From NCBI GenBank assembly GCA_014529385.2, contig CM043956.1, forward strand, positions 87,969,721-88,033,720: DNA of 64,000 nt, written 5' to 3'. The notes under the pieces were generated by a model that made no database searches, was not told where the DNA came from, and saw only the letters and a program-made list of their open reading frames with translations. A program made the position numbers and the translations under genes. The DNA is from Adiantum capillus-veneris (lineage: Eukaryota; Streptophyta; Polypodiopsida; Polypodiales; Pteridaceae). Of this stretch, positions 23,053 through 33,666 are shown one piece after another. Every line of letters starts with the position of its first letter. The stretch's first letter is position 1.

Positions 23053-23545
23053 CAAGTTTACAGAATTTTTGTTTTTGTACACAGAACCCTTACACATGCT
23101 CTCTCATATGCTCAGGATCAATTTGTCAAAAAATAATCCACAGAAAGGTGTTTTTTGCATTTTTACTCTCAAAAGCAGACTTTTTAGTGATTTTAAAAGC
23201 AAACAAGTAGATAAATGATGAATAGCTCTAGATCGAAATCAGATTACTTACCTAAAGCTACTCCTACAAATCATATGGGGCTTTGCATCTAACGCTTCAA
23301 TGCCACACACGAACTAGCATCACCTCACAAACCACTCAACCACCACAACAACTACTCTAATCTACAAATCTAACTAAATCTACCTAGTCGCAGACCCTCG
23401 GCAAGACACACGATTCTTGGCTGTCCACTTGATCTCAGAATAACCTCGTTCGGATCCACTTAAGACAAATGCTTTCTTTAGCCGAAACTAAAGCAAGCAA
23501 CCATCACACGAGTGTTAGTAAAAATACCTACCTAAGTCCTTGTAT

Positions 23546-23564
23546 CCTCGGCACAGTAGCGCCA
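23546..23564 (-). promoter_or_regulatory. W primer binding site, tRNA-Asp type
   Basis: The minus strand reads TTGGCGCTACTGTGCCGAG immediately inside the LTR end (CGCAACA). It matches the family pattern TGGCGCYRYTGCCGAGGA with a two-base insertion. Confidence 0.7.
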
Positions 23565-23566
23565 AT

Positions 23567-24112
23567 GTTGCGGGAGCGAATCACACCACCCATAAAGTGC
23601 ATGTAACACAACCTAGATCAACATAATTTCAATCGAGGACACAAATGACACGATAGGCACACGGAGGAAATCTCTTTAGCTTGTCACAATGAGACCATCC
23701 TACACATACAACACTCTGGAAGGCCAACTAAATCACAATCTAGAGTCTCACTACTCTCAACTACACCACCTAGCCACATACACACAAACGGAAGGAAACT
23801 TACTAAATCATAGCAGAATCGTATGAAACTTAAGGAACACTATCCCCTCACTAGGATACACCTGTCCCTAAGCCTCTACACTCAAAATCCTAGCTCTAGA
23901 CCCATCTACACATACAACACTCTGGAAGGCCAACTAAATCACAATCTAGAGTCTCACTACTCTCAACTACACCACCTAGCCACATACACACAAACGGAAG
24001 GAAACTTACTAAATCATAGCAGAATCGTATGAAACTTAAGGAACACTATCCCCTCACTAGGATACACCTGTCCCTAAGCCTCTACACTCAAAATCCTAGC
24101 TCTAGACCCATC
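23567..24112 (-). repeat. W 5' LTR, partial, with a 206-bp duplication
   Basis: The LTR end on the minus strand is ...GCTCCCGCAACA next to the primer site. The sequence 23701-23906 is repeated, apparently without a difference, at 23907-24112 (period 206). The outer LTR start is not recognised, so the LTR may be truncated near 24112. Confidence 0.65.
23701..24112. repeat. Identical 206-bp tandem duplication
   Basis: TACACATACAACACTCTGGA begins both copies. Both end CTCTAGACCCATC. No mismatch was seen on reading, which suggests a very recent event. Confidence 0.93.
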
Positions 24113-24798
24113 TACAAAAAATGCGTATTAAGGCAGAGCCAAATTTTGAAAGTGCCCGAAATTGAGATCTATGAGTACCTATGTGTAGCCTATGCCGCCA
24201 TGATTCTAATGACTACTTGCAGGAAAAAAATAGACATCGTTTGATATACTGACAGCCTCGAGTAGCTCGTAGATGCACGTGAGCGTATGCTCCATTTCGC
24301 GAGGAATGCTTGGAGTTGTCGTGTAGCTCTTGTTGAGGCTAACACAATGGTGCAATCTAATATCCAATGCAATGAGCGAGCTGGGAGTAGCGTCAGGATG
24401 AAGATCATGTTGTCTCTCTTCCTCTCTCACACACAGTCGACGGCATCGCTAAACTTATGATTATGATAATATTTTGTTTACAAAAATGACCTAGTTACCT
24501 TATATACTAAGGTCACCTTAGGTAAACCTAAAATAGAGTTTGAGGGGTCAAATGGCTTGTATTTACAATTTGGAAGTGCTGTTGCACCCGGCTTCTGCTA
24601 CTAGCTGACTACCTACTTATTACTAATGATGTTTATAACCATACTCCTCAACATTTTATAACTCTCAGAGAATAAGGATTTGTTGAGTTATGTCGTGTTG
24701 TTGACTCGACTGTCAACACTCTCCCCCTCCGCAATCGTGTCATCCCTGACATGACCTGGTTGTCGATGTTGATGTGGTCTTTGTTGGCGTTTTCCTGT
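24113..24798. other. No gene recognised
   Basis: AT-rich, with a GC-richer piece at 24240-24440. Short ORFs here resemble nothing I know. The right breakpoint of the proposed inversion should fall between here and 25712. Confidence 0.4.
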
Positions 24799-25400
<602 letters not shown>

Positions 25401-25712
25401 GGTGATCAAAGCCGCATTTTCCACTATTAGCTTTTGTGTGACTTGTAAATCATTATACTGCTTCTACTTGATACATGACTTAATTAAAGCTCGACAAACC
25501 CTAGTTAGTTTCCCAAGTTAGTAACTTGCTTCAAAAGGGCTTATCCAATATCATTCATCATCAATGAACTATCATTGTCTAGTTGTCCCCAAAATTCATA
25601 TACATGATGTACAAGGTATGTAGATGTCTATCATGACTTCATATTTGAAAAAAATTGCATCTTTGGCTAGGTGTTAGTCTCTCTTTAAAAAAAAACCCGT
25701 AATGATTCTCCA
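25401..25712 (+). other. Probable S 3' internal region, no gene seen
   Basis: AT-rich sequence directly before a polypurine tract and LTR of the S family. No coding region is visible. Confidence 0.4.
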
Positions 25713-25724
25713 AGGGGGGGGAAA
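25713..25724 (+). promoter_or_regulatory. S polypurine tract
   Basis: AGGGGGGGGAAA lies directly before the LTR start TGTAAGG. It marks the second-strand priming site and shows that this is a 3' LTR. Confidence 0.8.
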
Positions 25725-25847
25725 TGTAAGGACATGGGTCCTATGGGCAAGGCCACCGGCATGGCCGAACTGTGTGTATGCTAGGGGGGGGCTATAAGAT
25801 AGCACGATTGGGTGGAGACTAGCACACACATTACCACCACCCTTTCA
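25725..25847 (+). repeat. S 3' LTR, 123 bp, plus strand
   Basis: TGTAAGGACATGGGTCC ... CCACCCTTTCA. It is opposite in orientation to the S 5' LTR at 11955-12253. The flanking base pairs CTAAT here and TTAAT beside the 5' LTR (element orientation) could be one target duplication with a substitution. Confidence 0.88.
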
Positions 25848-26213
25848 CTAATATTTCCGATGCTAATAAGTACTCCAATAATGCATGTATCCCAAAGGCA
25901 CTTTTTTCCCACTGGGTTTTTTCCCTTTGGTCATCCACGTATTAGACCCTAATTTAGAACCTCATCATTCTACTTCCCTTGTACATACTTTTCATAAATA
26001 AACAGAAGCCTCCTTATTATGCTATTACCGGACAAATGAAACATTATCTCTCACATCAGACATATTCAAACCAATCAAAATGCTGTAGCAAATTGAACCT
26101 CATCAACAAATTCAATGACAAATGAAGACAATCAGCCCATCAAAAACAAATCAAAACCTTCCACAGCCTTCACAGACACTTTTCAATAGTGTCCGAGGAC
26201 AGGCACTAAAATT
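25848..26213 (+). mobile_element. Z 3' internal end
   Basis: Non-coding sequence between the S 3' LTR and the Z polypurine tract. It contains CTTTTTTCCCACTGGGTTTTT, a motif class often seen near plant LTR elements. No gene is seen. Confidence 0.5.
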
Positions 26214-26225
26214 GAAAGGGGGAAA
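26214..26225 (+). promoter_or_regulatory. Z polypurine tract
   Basis: GAAAGGGGGAAA directly precedes the LTR start TGTTAATTGAG. Confidence 0.85.
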
Positions 26226-27097
26226 TGTTAATTGAGTCAATGTCAGTTAACAGAAGCTGCTAAAGACCAAGACGTACGAATGCACATGAAGGATGAATAC
26301 AAAGAAGTAGTAAAGATTGGAGTTACACATTTTTCAGGTTTTCCCAAAATGGTCGTGTGTTGTAAATTCCCAATTTATTTCAAGACATTGTAAAGAACAC
26401 GTCAGTTAGTGCGCCTACGTAGCAAATTCAGTAAGTGGTGGAGCCCTAAAGGCCTTGGACACCCGGACATTACATATTTTTACCCTAGGTATATAAGGCA
26501 CTGTGTAAAAGAAATTAGGGTTCTCAAGCTCATTTGTTGAGAGTACTCTTTGGTGAGAGCTCTTGAGGTGTGTGGATATGGAGTTCTTGAGCTTCTCCTT
26601 GCTCATGAGACTTGATTAACACTAATCAATGATTCGTTCTCTTTCACTATGCCTCTCTCATACTTCTTATGATTGCCAATGATGCTTAGATTAGCTAGAT
26701 CTTAACTATTTAGTGGTTAATCCCTCTCTAATCCTGTGTGATTGCCCTCTTTTTCTTGTGTGTTCATGTAGGTTTGATTGGAGTGTGGTGCTTGATAGAT
26801 CTATGTGAGTGTGCTTGCGATTAGTGTGTTGCATGATAGGATTAGTGTTGTGTGCGTCTTGCAATCGTAGTGTGTGTGATAGGGTTGGTTAGAGGTGAAG
26901 AGAAGTGGATGTGGAGATTGCCCTTCATTGTAGCTTAGCTCCGTCAAGAAGCTCACCTCATAGAGTTAACCATTCATGTTGCCATGATTAGCTCACTAAC
27001 TGTGTGAGTGTTTCCATGCCCTAGCCTGGTAGCTCATCCCTCTAAATTGATAATTTTGTTAGTCATTGGAGCTACTACAATGATGGAACCCACAACA
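26226..27097 (+). repeat. Z 3' LTR, 872 bp
   Basis: It starts TGTTAATTGAGTCAATG and ends GGAACCCACAACA. It is a full-length inverted homologue of 21309-22238. It is followed by TAAAC (27098-27102), the duplication partner of 22239-22243. Confidence 0.9.
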
Positions 27098-27148
27098 TAA
27101 ACACTAAGAGACACCTCTGGTAGAAACAAAACTAAAATTTGAGCAAAA

Positions 27149-27170
27149 GACTTTATACGCATATAGAGTC
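27149..27170. repeat. W palindrome copy
   Basis: GACTTTATACG + CATATAGAGTC. Confidence 0.85.
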
Positions 27171-27430
27171 TCAAGGCCACATCTGAGGTCAAAAGTTACA
27201 TCTGAGTGCACCCTTGTGATCTATAGTATTTAGCAAGCATCTAGGCCAAATTTCATCAAATTTGGATCACTTTTGGGCTTGCAAAGACCAAAGATGCATC
27301 TAGGAAGGTGAATGCTTGTAGTGGCCATAACTTGCACAAAAAATGTCAAAATTCAATTTTGAAACTTGCTGAGAGTTGCCATAGCAGTGAGGAGCCTTTG
27401 GAGTGAAATTCACTTCATTTTGACAAGCTA

Positions 27431-27452
27431 GACTTTATACATGTATGAAGTC
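27431..27452. repeat. W palindrome copy
   Basis: GACTTTATACA + TGTATGAAGTC; the centre has changed from CGCG to CATG and stays symmetric. Confidence 0.85.
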
Positions 27453-27556
27453 TAAAGGGCACTTTTAGAGACCAAAAATGAGATCTAAGCTTACCAGGGT
27501 GTTAAGCACCACAAGGAGAGCTCACATAATAAAGTTTGTCCAATTATGAGCACATA

Positions 27557-27578
27557 GACTTTATACATGTATGAAGCC
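27557..27578. repeat. W palindrome copy
   Basis: GACTTTATACA + TGTATGAAGCC. Confidence 0.8.
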
Positions 27579-27842
27579 GAAAAGCCATATATAAAGGTCA
27601 AATTTCACTTTTGACCATATAGGGGGTTGGGAACTGATGTGTTAAGCTTACTTGCAAAATTTCAACTCATTTGGACACATACGTTTGCACTTAAAGAGAT
27701 GTTTGCAAATACAAGACAACAAAGGTGAAAAAAGAGTGATTTTGAGCAATTTTGACATCCAACATTTGTTGTGATCACATATTCTTGTTGTATGCATCAA
27801 AGAGTACCTTGAGTAGAAATATCTATGAATTCTTAGCCAAAA

Positions 27843-27864
27843 GACATTATACACATATAAAGTC
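27843..27864. repeat. W palindrome copy
   Basis: GACATTATACA + CATATAAAGTC. Confidence 0.8.
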
Positions 27865-28125
27865 TCATAGGCCAGATTTCGGTCAAATCAGACATTTGAG
27901 TATACCTCAGTGTCCTAGAGCATAAAAGAAGTCCCTAACAAAAATTTCATAGAATTTGGAGCTCATTTGGGCTTGCAAAGATCGAAAGACAGAAAACTGC
28001 AGATTCAAGCTTGTATTAGTCTTAACTTGCTCAAAAAAAATCCAAATTGAATTCTGAAACTTGTTGAGAGTTGCTTGAGTGATAAGGAATCAATGGAACA
28101 AAAGTCACCTCATTCTGCCACAAAA

Positions 28126-28147
28126 GACTTTATACGCGTACAAAGTC
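28126..28147. repeat. W palindrome copy
   Basis: GACTTTATACG + CGTACAAAGTC. Confidence 0.85.
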
Positions 28148-28251
28148 TCAAGTGTCAAAATAAAGGTCAAATTCAAAAACTGAAACTTGTAGTGAGTAGA
28201 GGATATCAAGGAGAGCTCACATACCAAATTTTGTCAAATTTTGAGCACATA

Positions 28252-28273
28252 GACTTCATACGCGTATGATGTC
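28252..28273. repeat. W palindrome copy
   Basis: GACTTCATACG + CGTATGATGTC; both arms changed TTT to TCA/TGA, nearly compensating each other. Confidence 0.85.
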
Positions 28274-28634
28274 TCTATCCCTAATTTGGAGGTGAAAACT
28301 CAGAGTGAGCTTCTAGAAGTGTTAAGCATTGTAAAGTAAGCCTAGTGACCAAGTTTCAACAAATTTGCGTCACATTTGGTCAAGATACAAGAAAAAATCC
28401 TTGATTCTGAAATTGTTTTGAGTGTTGTTTCAAGTGCAGTTCACCAAAGCTGCTCTAACTCTTGATAGACAACTCCAAATTGAGTCAGGTATAGCTAGGA
28501 GAAAAGCTTGTGGGCAATAGGACACACCTAGAACTTGGTTTTAGAGCTGAATTTTCCTAGGTTTCCTAAATCCAGACTTTTAGGGTGCCTATAACTAGTT
28601 TCCAGAGACCAAAAGAGTCACAAATTCTTGACTT

Positions 28635-30085
28635 TTGAGAGATCTCACAAAGGGCCAAAGGTGCTTATTAGGGACTATCAAAGTATTGAGTGGGCCAAGC
28701 ATTAAGATCATCAGAATGGAAAGACAATCTACCAATCCTTTTGTAGATATGACCAGATGTATGCCAAGCCAAGCTAGAAGTGTTGAAATGCCAATCTATC
28801 CACATTTTGACACAAACCCACACAATGCACTAGAAAGAGGTGGATATTTGGTCAATGAAGGACCGCATATATCTCCACCAAGCACTAGAATTCCTATAAG
28901 AATTCCAAAGAGGGAGCCACCTGGATTCCCTTCAAGAGCGATAACAAGAGATGAAATGATCACAGAGGTGGCAGAGATGCCTCCTCAAGTGAATCTTCCT
29001 AATGGACCATGGTTGTACCCATATGTAGCCATAGAGCATGACTTTTATAGAGGTGGAATTACGGTCACCATAGGATCATATGTACCATCACCCACCCCTA
29101 TAACTTACTCCTATCTAATCAAAACAGAACCTTGAGAAGATATGATATTGAGAGTCAAGAGTGACACACCTTCTCAGAGGACCAAGAACTCAACCCACAA
29201 TCAATTTAGAGGTATCTAGTGAGCAAATGAAGATTATAGAAGGATTAGCTCAGAGACTTGCTCGTCTAGTCAAATCTGACCTCCAAGAACCTCTATGGTG
29301 CGAAATCGAACAGAAATGGACAAACCAGACTGTACAAGAGTGTTACTATGGCAAGGAATATGCTCGAGAAAAGTATGTACAACCTATTCCAGTAGCACCT
29401 ACTCCACCTAGATACACTATGGGAAATGCGCCAGGACCTGTAGGAGTTTGAAGGCCACAGCTTGTCTTAGGACAACAACCTCCACTCCCACGTGCTAAAA
29501 TTCCTATAGATATGAGATACATGCAGATAATGGAACCTTCCAACAAACAAGTGATAGTACCAAATGCAACGTATTTTAACAATCAAAGCGGGTATTGTCC
29601 TTTGAAGCAAAAGAAGATGAGAGAAACACATAGAGTGGTGATGCCGGTACAACCTCCACCTCTTGCGTTTGGACCTGAAGAAAGAAGGTACGAGATGGAC
29701 GAACGAACATTGCGGTTCATTGCTAATAGAGGCTTAGCAAGTTCAAAGCCTGTTTATAGCCTAGAGGAATTGCAAGAAGAGGCACCTCAACCAGATTGTC
29801 ATAAAAGCAGTGGCAACCACTTGGTCAAACAATGTCCTCAGATGGAGATCACTCAAATGAATGCCTATTGTCTTGAATGTGGCATCATTCACTTGATCCC
29901 CAACTGTCCAAAAAGCCCAAACTGAGTCATCAAGATCATAGCAAATGTCTCAGGAATTTTTCAGCTACCTAGTAGCTCAAAAAATGAAAACGTCATACCA
30001 GTTCAAGTAGTTACGAGAGCGCAAACTCAAAAAGAAGCTGAGAACCCAAAGATAGAGAAAACGAAAACTGATGTGAGTGATTGAA
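28635..30085 (+). pseudogene. W Gag remnant with zinc knuckles
   Basis: Three plus-strand frames (28635-29135, 29161-29451, 29512-29925) carry Pro-rich Gag-like sequence (LPNGPWLYPYVAIEHDFYRG). They end in a damaged knuckle, CHKSSGNHLVKQCP, and an intact CLECGIIHLIPNCP (Cys-2-Cys-3-His-4-Cys). The next residues, PVQVVTRAQTQ, correspond to PAYAITRSMLQ after the last knuckle of T Gag. So W is a relative of T. A frameshift near 29140 and stops at about 29450 and 29925 break it. It ends near 30085 where W is truncated. Confidence 0.7.
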
Positions 30086-30490
30086 GGGGTCGTTGACAAA
30101 TTCATTGATGAGCATTTATAGCATGCAGCCCCAGTGAGTGCGAGGGATACAAGCGAGCTTAAACAAGTGGGCCTTCATTCAGGTGGGCGAGGTAGATGCT
30201 ATGTCCCTCAGAAGGTAGCGAGCTACCGAGGCAATTGCGTTTGTGTGTGTGAGTTTTGAAATTTGAAAGCCAACTAAAATGGCAACTTGGCATGGCCTGC
30301 AACTTGCAAGCGGATGAGCTTGCATGTGTGAGAGTGTGGGCATTGGGTGTGTGCATGGGTCGAAAGACCAGTGCCATCAACGGGTTGTGTGGGTGCGCGC
30401 TAATGTAGGGCCGAGCCATGAAAATGGTCAAAAAGATGTCAGCAATGAAGTTGGGCACGAGGTGAGAGTTTTGAAATAGCATTTTTTTAA
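30086..30490. other. Junction region W / Y, no known gene
   Basis: GC-richer than its surroundings. A 107-residue minus-strand frame (30159-30482) has His/Thr-rich composition and no recognisable domain. It may be an ORF of Y by position but is not supported otherwise. Confidence 0.3.
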
Positions 30491-32536
30491 TTTAAAAAAA
30501 TCTCACTTAGAGTATGTTTCCACGACAAGATGATCATAGTGCATGAGAATGAGCAAAGCTTTTGGCTCAATTAGTGAGAGTGAGATTGAGATTGATGCCA
30601 CACACATTTGATTCATAATGAAAAAAAAAGATCTCTCTTTTGTAATCTCAAATCCAAAATTCTAAATTTCAATTGAAATAAAAGAAAATTTCTTTGTGCC
30701 TTTTGATAGTGTATACACATGTCTATTTGAACATCCAAACAACTTGCATTCCATATGCACCGTGGAATAAACAACACAAAGATCTATTCCTCCAATTCTA
30801 ATCAAAACTTTAAGATTTTTTACACTAGTAATCCATCGATCTCATCTTTTTGCTTCCAATTGAAAATCATTTGTCTATATGCTTTGTAGTGGACCACATT
30901 CATGCTCAACATTGATTTCGAGTACATCAATTTATGCAGATAGGATGAGTAATGAAATCTTCCTTAGGCAATCCAAGTCCAATCTTTCTATCATTGAAAA
31001 ATCCAATTACTCATATTCAATAGTCATAACCATCCAAACCCAAAGGATTTGTCATTTTGGTTTGCGAGGTTATACACATTCGATTATGGTATTTACAAAG
31101 GCATAAAGCATTAAAAAATTTACCATTTCCATTGATATACACATGCAATGGTCATACTTATCTTATTATTTTCCATTATCACTTGACCATCTAATTCAAT
31201 CAATCATACACACCAATATTTTAGGTCTAATAATCATTATAATTGGTAATTGCTCCCAATTATTCATCCCCAATTTGGATATAAAATGCCATTGAGTAAG
31301 CATACACACCCAAATTCAGACCAAAAATCATATGCAAAAACTCCATCAATTCCACATTGCAATACTCAAATTGCACCTTTAATCAAGCATAAATGAAGGT
31401 ATGCATGCCCAATTTCTAAAAAATTAACACTATTTTGTAATCAAGCAATGCACACACTCAAAAATTAAGCACAAAAGTTCAAATTTGGCTCAATTGGCGA
31501 TGAATTTAGGCTTATACCTAATTATTGCACACGCTTTTCATGCACATTTCACAATCAAAAAGCATTTGCATGCCCCAATTGACCATCAGTCCTTAAATCA
31601 AGTGGTCTTCAATTGGACACACACACACACAAATTTTACCCAAATTTTTGGCAATTAGGGTTATTCAATGATTGAATTAGCCTAACATACACATCACTTA
31701 CATCATTTCACTCTCACATATCATCAATTCCATCAATTTCTATGCATTCCTACACTAAAAAATTAGGTGCACACACTTGAATTTTATAGCATTTTTTGTC
31801 CTCTTTGGTGCATTACACACACATTGATATTTATGCACACACATAATTCTTGCTACAAATCAAGCTTAATATTAACACATAAATCATTAACTAGTCAAAA
31901 TTGACCATCAATTTCATTCCAAAACAATCAAATTAGGCTCTCAAAGTATGTCAAATTGATTTACAAACCTACTTTTAGCAATAAATTAGCAACACATTGG
32001 AATCAAATTAATCACCCAAAAATTTAATGGAGTAGGCCAATGCACTTACAATCAAGTGCATTGACGCTAATCCTTGCTTCACGTGATGAGTCCACCATAC
32101 ACACACGTGTGGCTCTTCCAATTTTGGCCCAAAAATTGACCATTGTAGGCCAAAATTCAAACACTCAAACCATCAAATTAGGCATGGACTAGCACAAAGA
32201 ACTTGAAAGAAGTGTTGATTCCACCTCTTATAAGGAGATTGAACATACATTACACATCAATGTTAGGGGTTAGGTTAGTGAAGTTAGTAAAAATTAGCAT
32301 GGAATTAGTACAGTTAGTATCAAAATGAAGCAAAATTAGTCATGGGTAGTGATAAGTTAGTGAAATTGTGCATGGAATTGGAGGTTTGGGTATTCATAAC
32401 TCAAAAATTAGCTTCAATTGCTTGCACAAACATCATCAAATCAAACCAAATTTGAGTTACACACACTCAAAACCAATGAAATTAGTAGTGAAATTACTCT
32501 ATTCTAAACATCCTCTACTCACTAGCTTAGGTTATC
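30491..32536 (-). mobile_element. Y leader, AT-rich, non-coding
   Basis: Leader of gypsy element Y read on the minus strand from its primer site. It has many CACACA and AATTAG motifs and resembles the Z leader in composition. No coding region is seen. The Y coding part and 3' LTR are not in the window. Confidence 0.6.
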
Positions 32537-32556
32537 TATCCTCGGTAACGGCACCA
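32537..32556 (-). promoter_or_regulatory. Y primer binding site, tRNA-Asp type
   Basis: The minus strand reads TGGTGCCGTTACCGAGGATA two bases inside the LTR end CCCCAACA. Confidence 0.8.
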
Positions 32557-32558
32557 AA

Positions 32559-33172
32559 TGTTGGGGTTCATCGTAGCATCACCTAATCACAACCCAAGAC
32601 CAAAAAATTTATGAATCCTAGGATCGGCAACCCGGCTAGGGCATGGAAGCATGATCATCTTTGGATGTATTGAATGAGAGGATTTGAGAGAACGCTCTTA
32701 CAATGCATAGAGATTAGCCATGAATCACTAACTCTAATCACACCATAATCATCAATCAAGCTTCATCTACACACATTAAGCCCACCAAATTCCAAATTGC
32801 CATAGACTTGAGTCTCAAAGCACTCTCTTGACAAGCACACACTAATTGCATTGTTGTTGGCCTCTCCAATCACTACATGCCAATCAAGGTACTTAATCAA
32901 AAGCTACACAAAAGGGTGAATGGTGCTTGATTCTCATTAAACCCATCTACACATGATCAAACAATAGGGCACATGCTCTATTCACAAGATTAAGAACCTA
33001 CTTAATCAACCTAATTAGAGATGTTAGATATCACAAATTGAGTACTCATAGAAGGATAGGAGTGGTCAATAAGCAAGAAGTCGTCACCACACACTCAAAT
33101 CTAGAATAATGAAAAGGTGAAACTACTTCATGGCATAATGGAATATAGAAGAATTAAGACTAATGAAGAAAG
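32559..33172 (-). repeat. Y 5' LTR, inner part (split by X2)
   Basis: The LTR end on the minus strand is ...GATGAACCCCAACA. The rest of this LTR lies at 52805-53143, on the other side of X2. A second, uninterrupted copy of most of it occurs at 54346-55218 and shows the empty X2 site GAAGAAAGTAGAGATTAG. Confidence 0.88.
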
Positions 33173-33653
33173 TGTTATGGAATTGATATGTTATTATTTA
33201 TTGCAACTGATAGGTGGAAAATGCTTGACCCAGCTAGGCTATTGAAAAAGGATATTACATTTTATGTATATTTATTCAAATGCTCTTTTATGAGCTTTGG
33301 CCATTTATGACCAGCCGGCCAGTTTGTAACCAATTTGACCATTCAAGAAATATATAAAACAAATACGTGCAAGAGGGAAATGGTCACTCTTGCACGGGGG
33401 GAGATTGCCCCCAGTGTCTGTGTATTCTCCTCTCCTCTCCTCTGTTCTCTCTCGCCGTGCTAGCGTAGCACTCCATTCTAGGAGGTGCGCTTGCATGTGC
33501 TCTCTCCCTCTCTCCCGCTCTTTGTCTCTCTTTGTCGTGTGCAATATTGATTATGGTTATTTGATTCATCAGGTATGCAAATTCATGGTTTTATTTCTCG
33601 TAGCATGTCGTTTTTGATATTTTGCAGGGCCACCGCGTTCGCCGTTTGTAGCA
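33173..33653 (+). repeat. X2 5' LTR
   Basis: TGTTATGGAATTGATATG ... CCGTTTGTAGCA, 481 bp. It is flanked on the left by GAAAG (33168-33172), and the right flank of X2 reads AAAAG (52800-52804). A TATA-like TATAAAACAAAT lies at 33353 and a CT-rich tract follows. Confidence 0.9.
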
Positions 33654-33654
33654 G

Positions 33655-33666
33655 TGGTATCAGAGC
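33655..33666 (+). promoter_or_regulatory. X2 primer binding site, initiator-Met type
   Basis: TGGTATCAGAGC one base after the 5' LTR end TAGCA, the standard plant initiator-tRNA-Met site. Confidence 0.92.

Larger units (their letters stand above)
22239..23546 (-). mobile_element. W leader, 5' part, with palindrome array
   Basis: Non-coding leader of gypsy element W, read on the minus strand from its primer site down to the point where Z was inserted. It carries three copies of the 22-bp palindrome (23031, 22740, 22452), spaced 291 and 288 bp. Its left end (TTGACATCCAAAATTTGTTG) is homologous to 27747-27775, and it continues across Z at 27098. Confidence 0.75.
27098..28634 (+). mobile_element. 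W leader, 3' part, with palindrome array
   Basis: This continues the W leader after Z. Six palindromes lie at 27149, 27431, 27557, 27843, 28126 and 28252. Positions recur after 694-695 bp, so the region is two diverged ~695-bp units. Around Z, the leader on both sides rejoins into one unit that aligns with 27770-27850 (TTCTTGTTGTA...AGAG..CCT..GTAGAAA). Confidence 0.8.

Noticed and set aside
26226-27097. Z LTR at 26226 as a solo LTR unrelated to 21309-22238
   Set aside because: The polypurine tract before it, the TAAAC borders and the continuity of W on both outer sides fit one insertion later rearranged.
28075-28269. Small ORF with repeated DFIRV as a coding repeat
   Set aside because: DFIRV is just the translation of the palindrome arm; intervals of 283 and 286 bp break the frame between copies.
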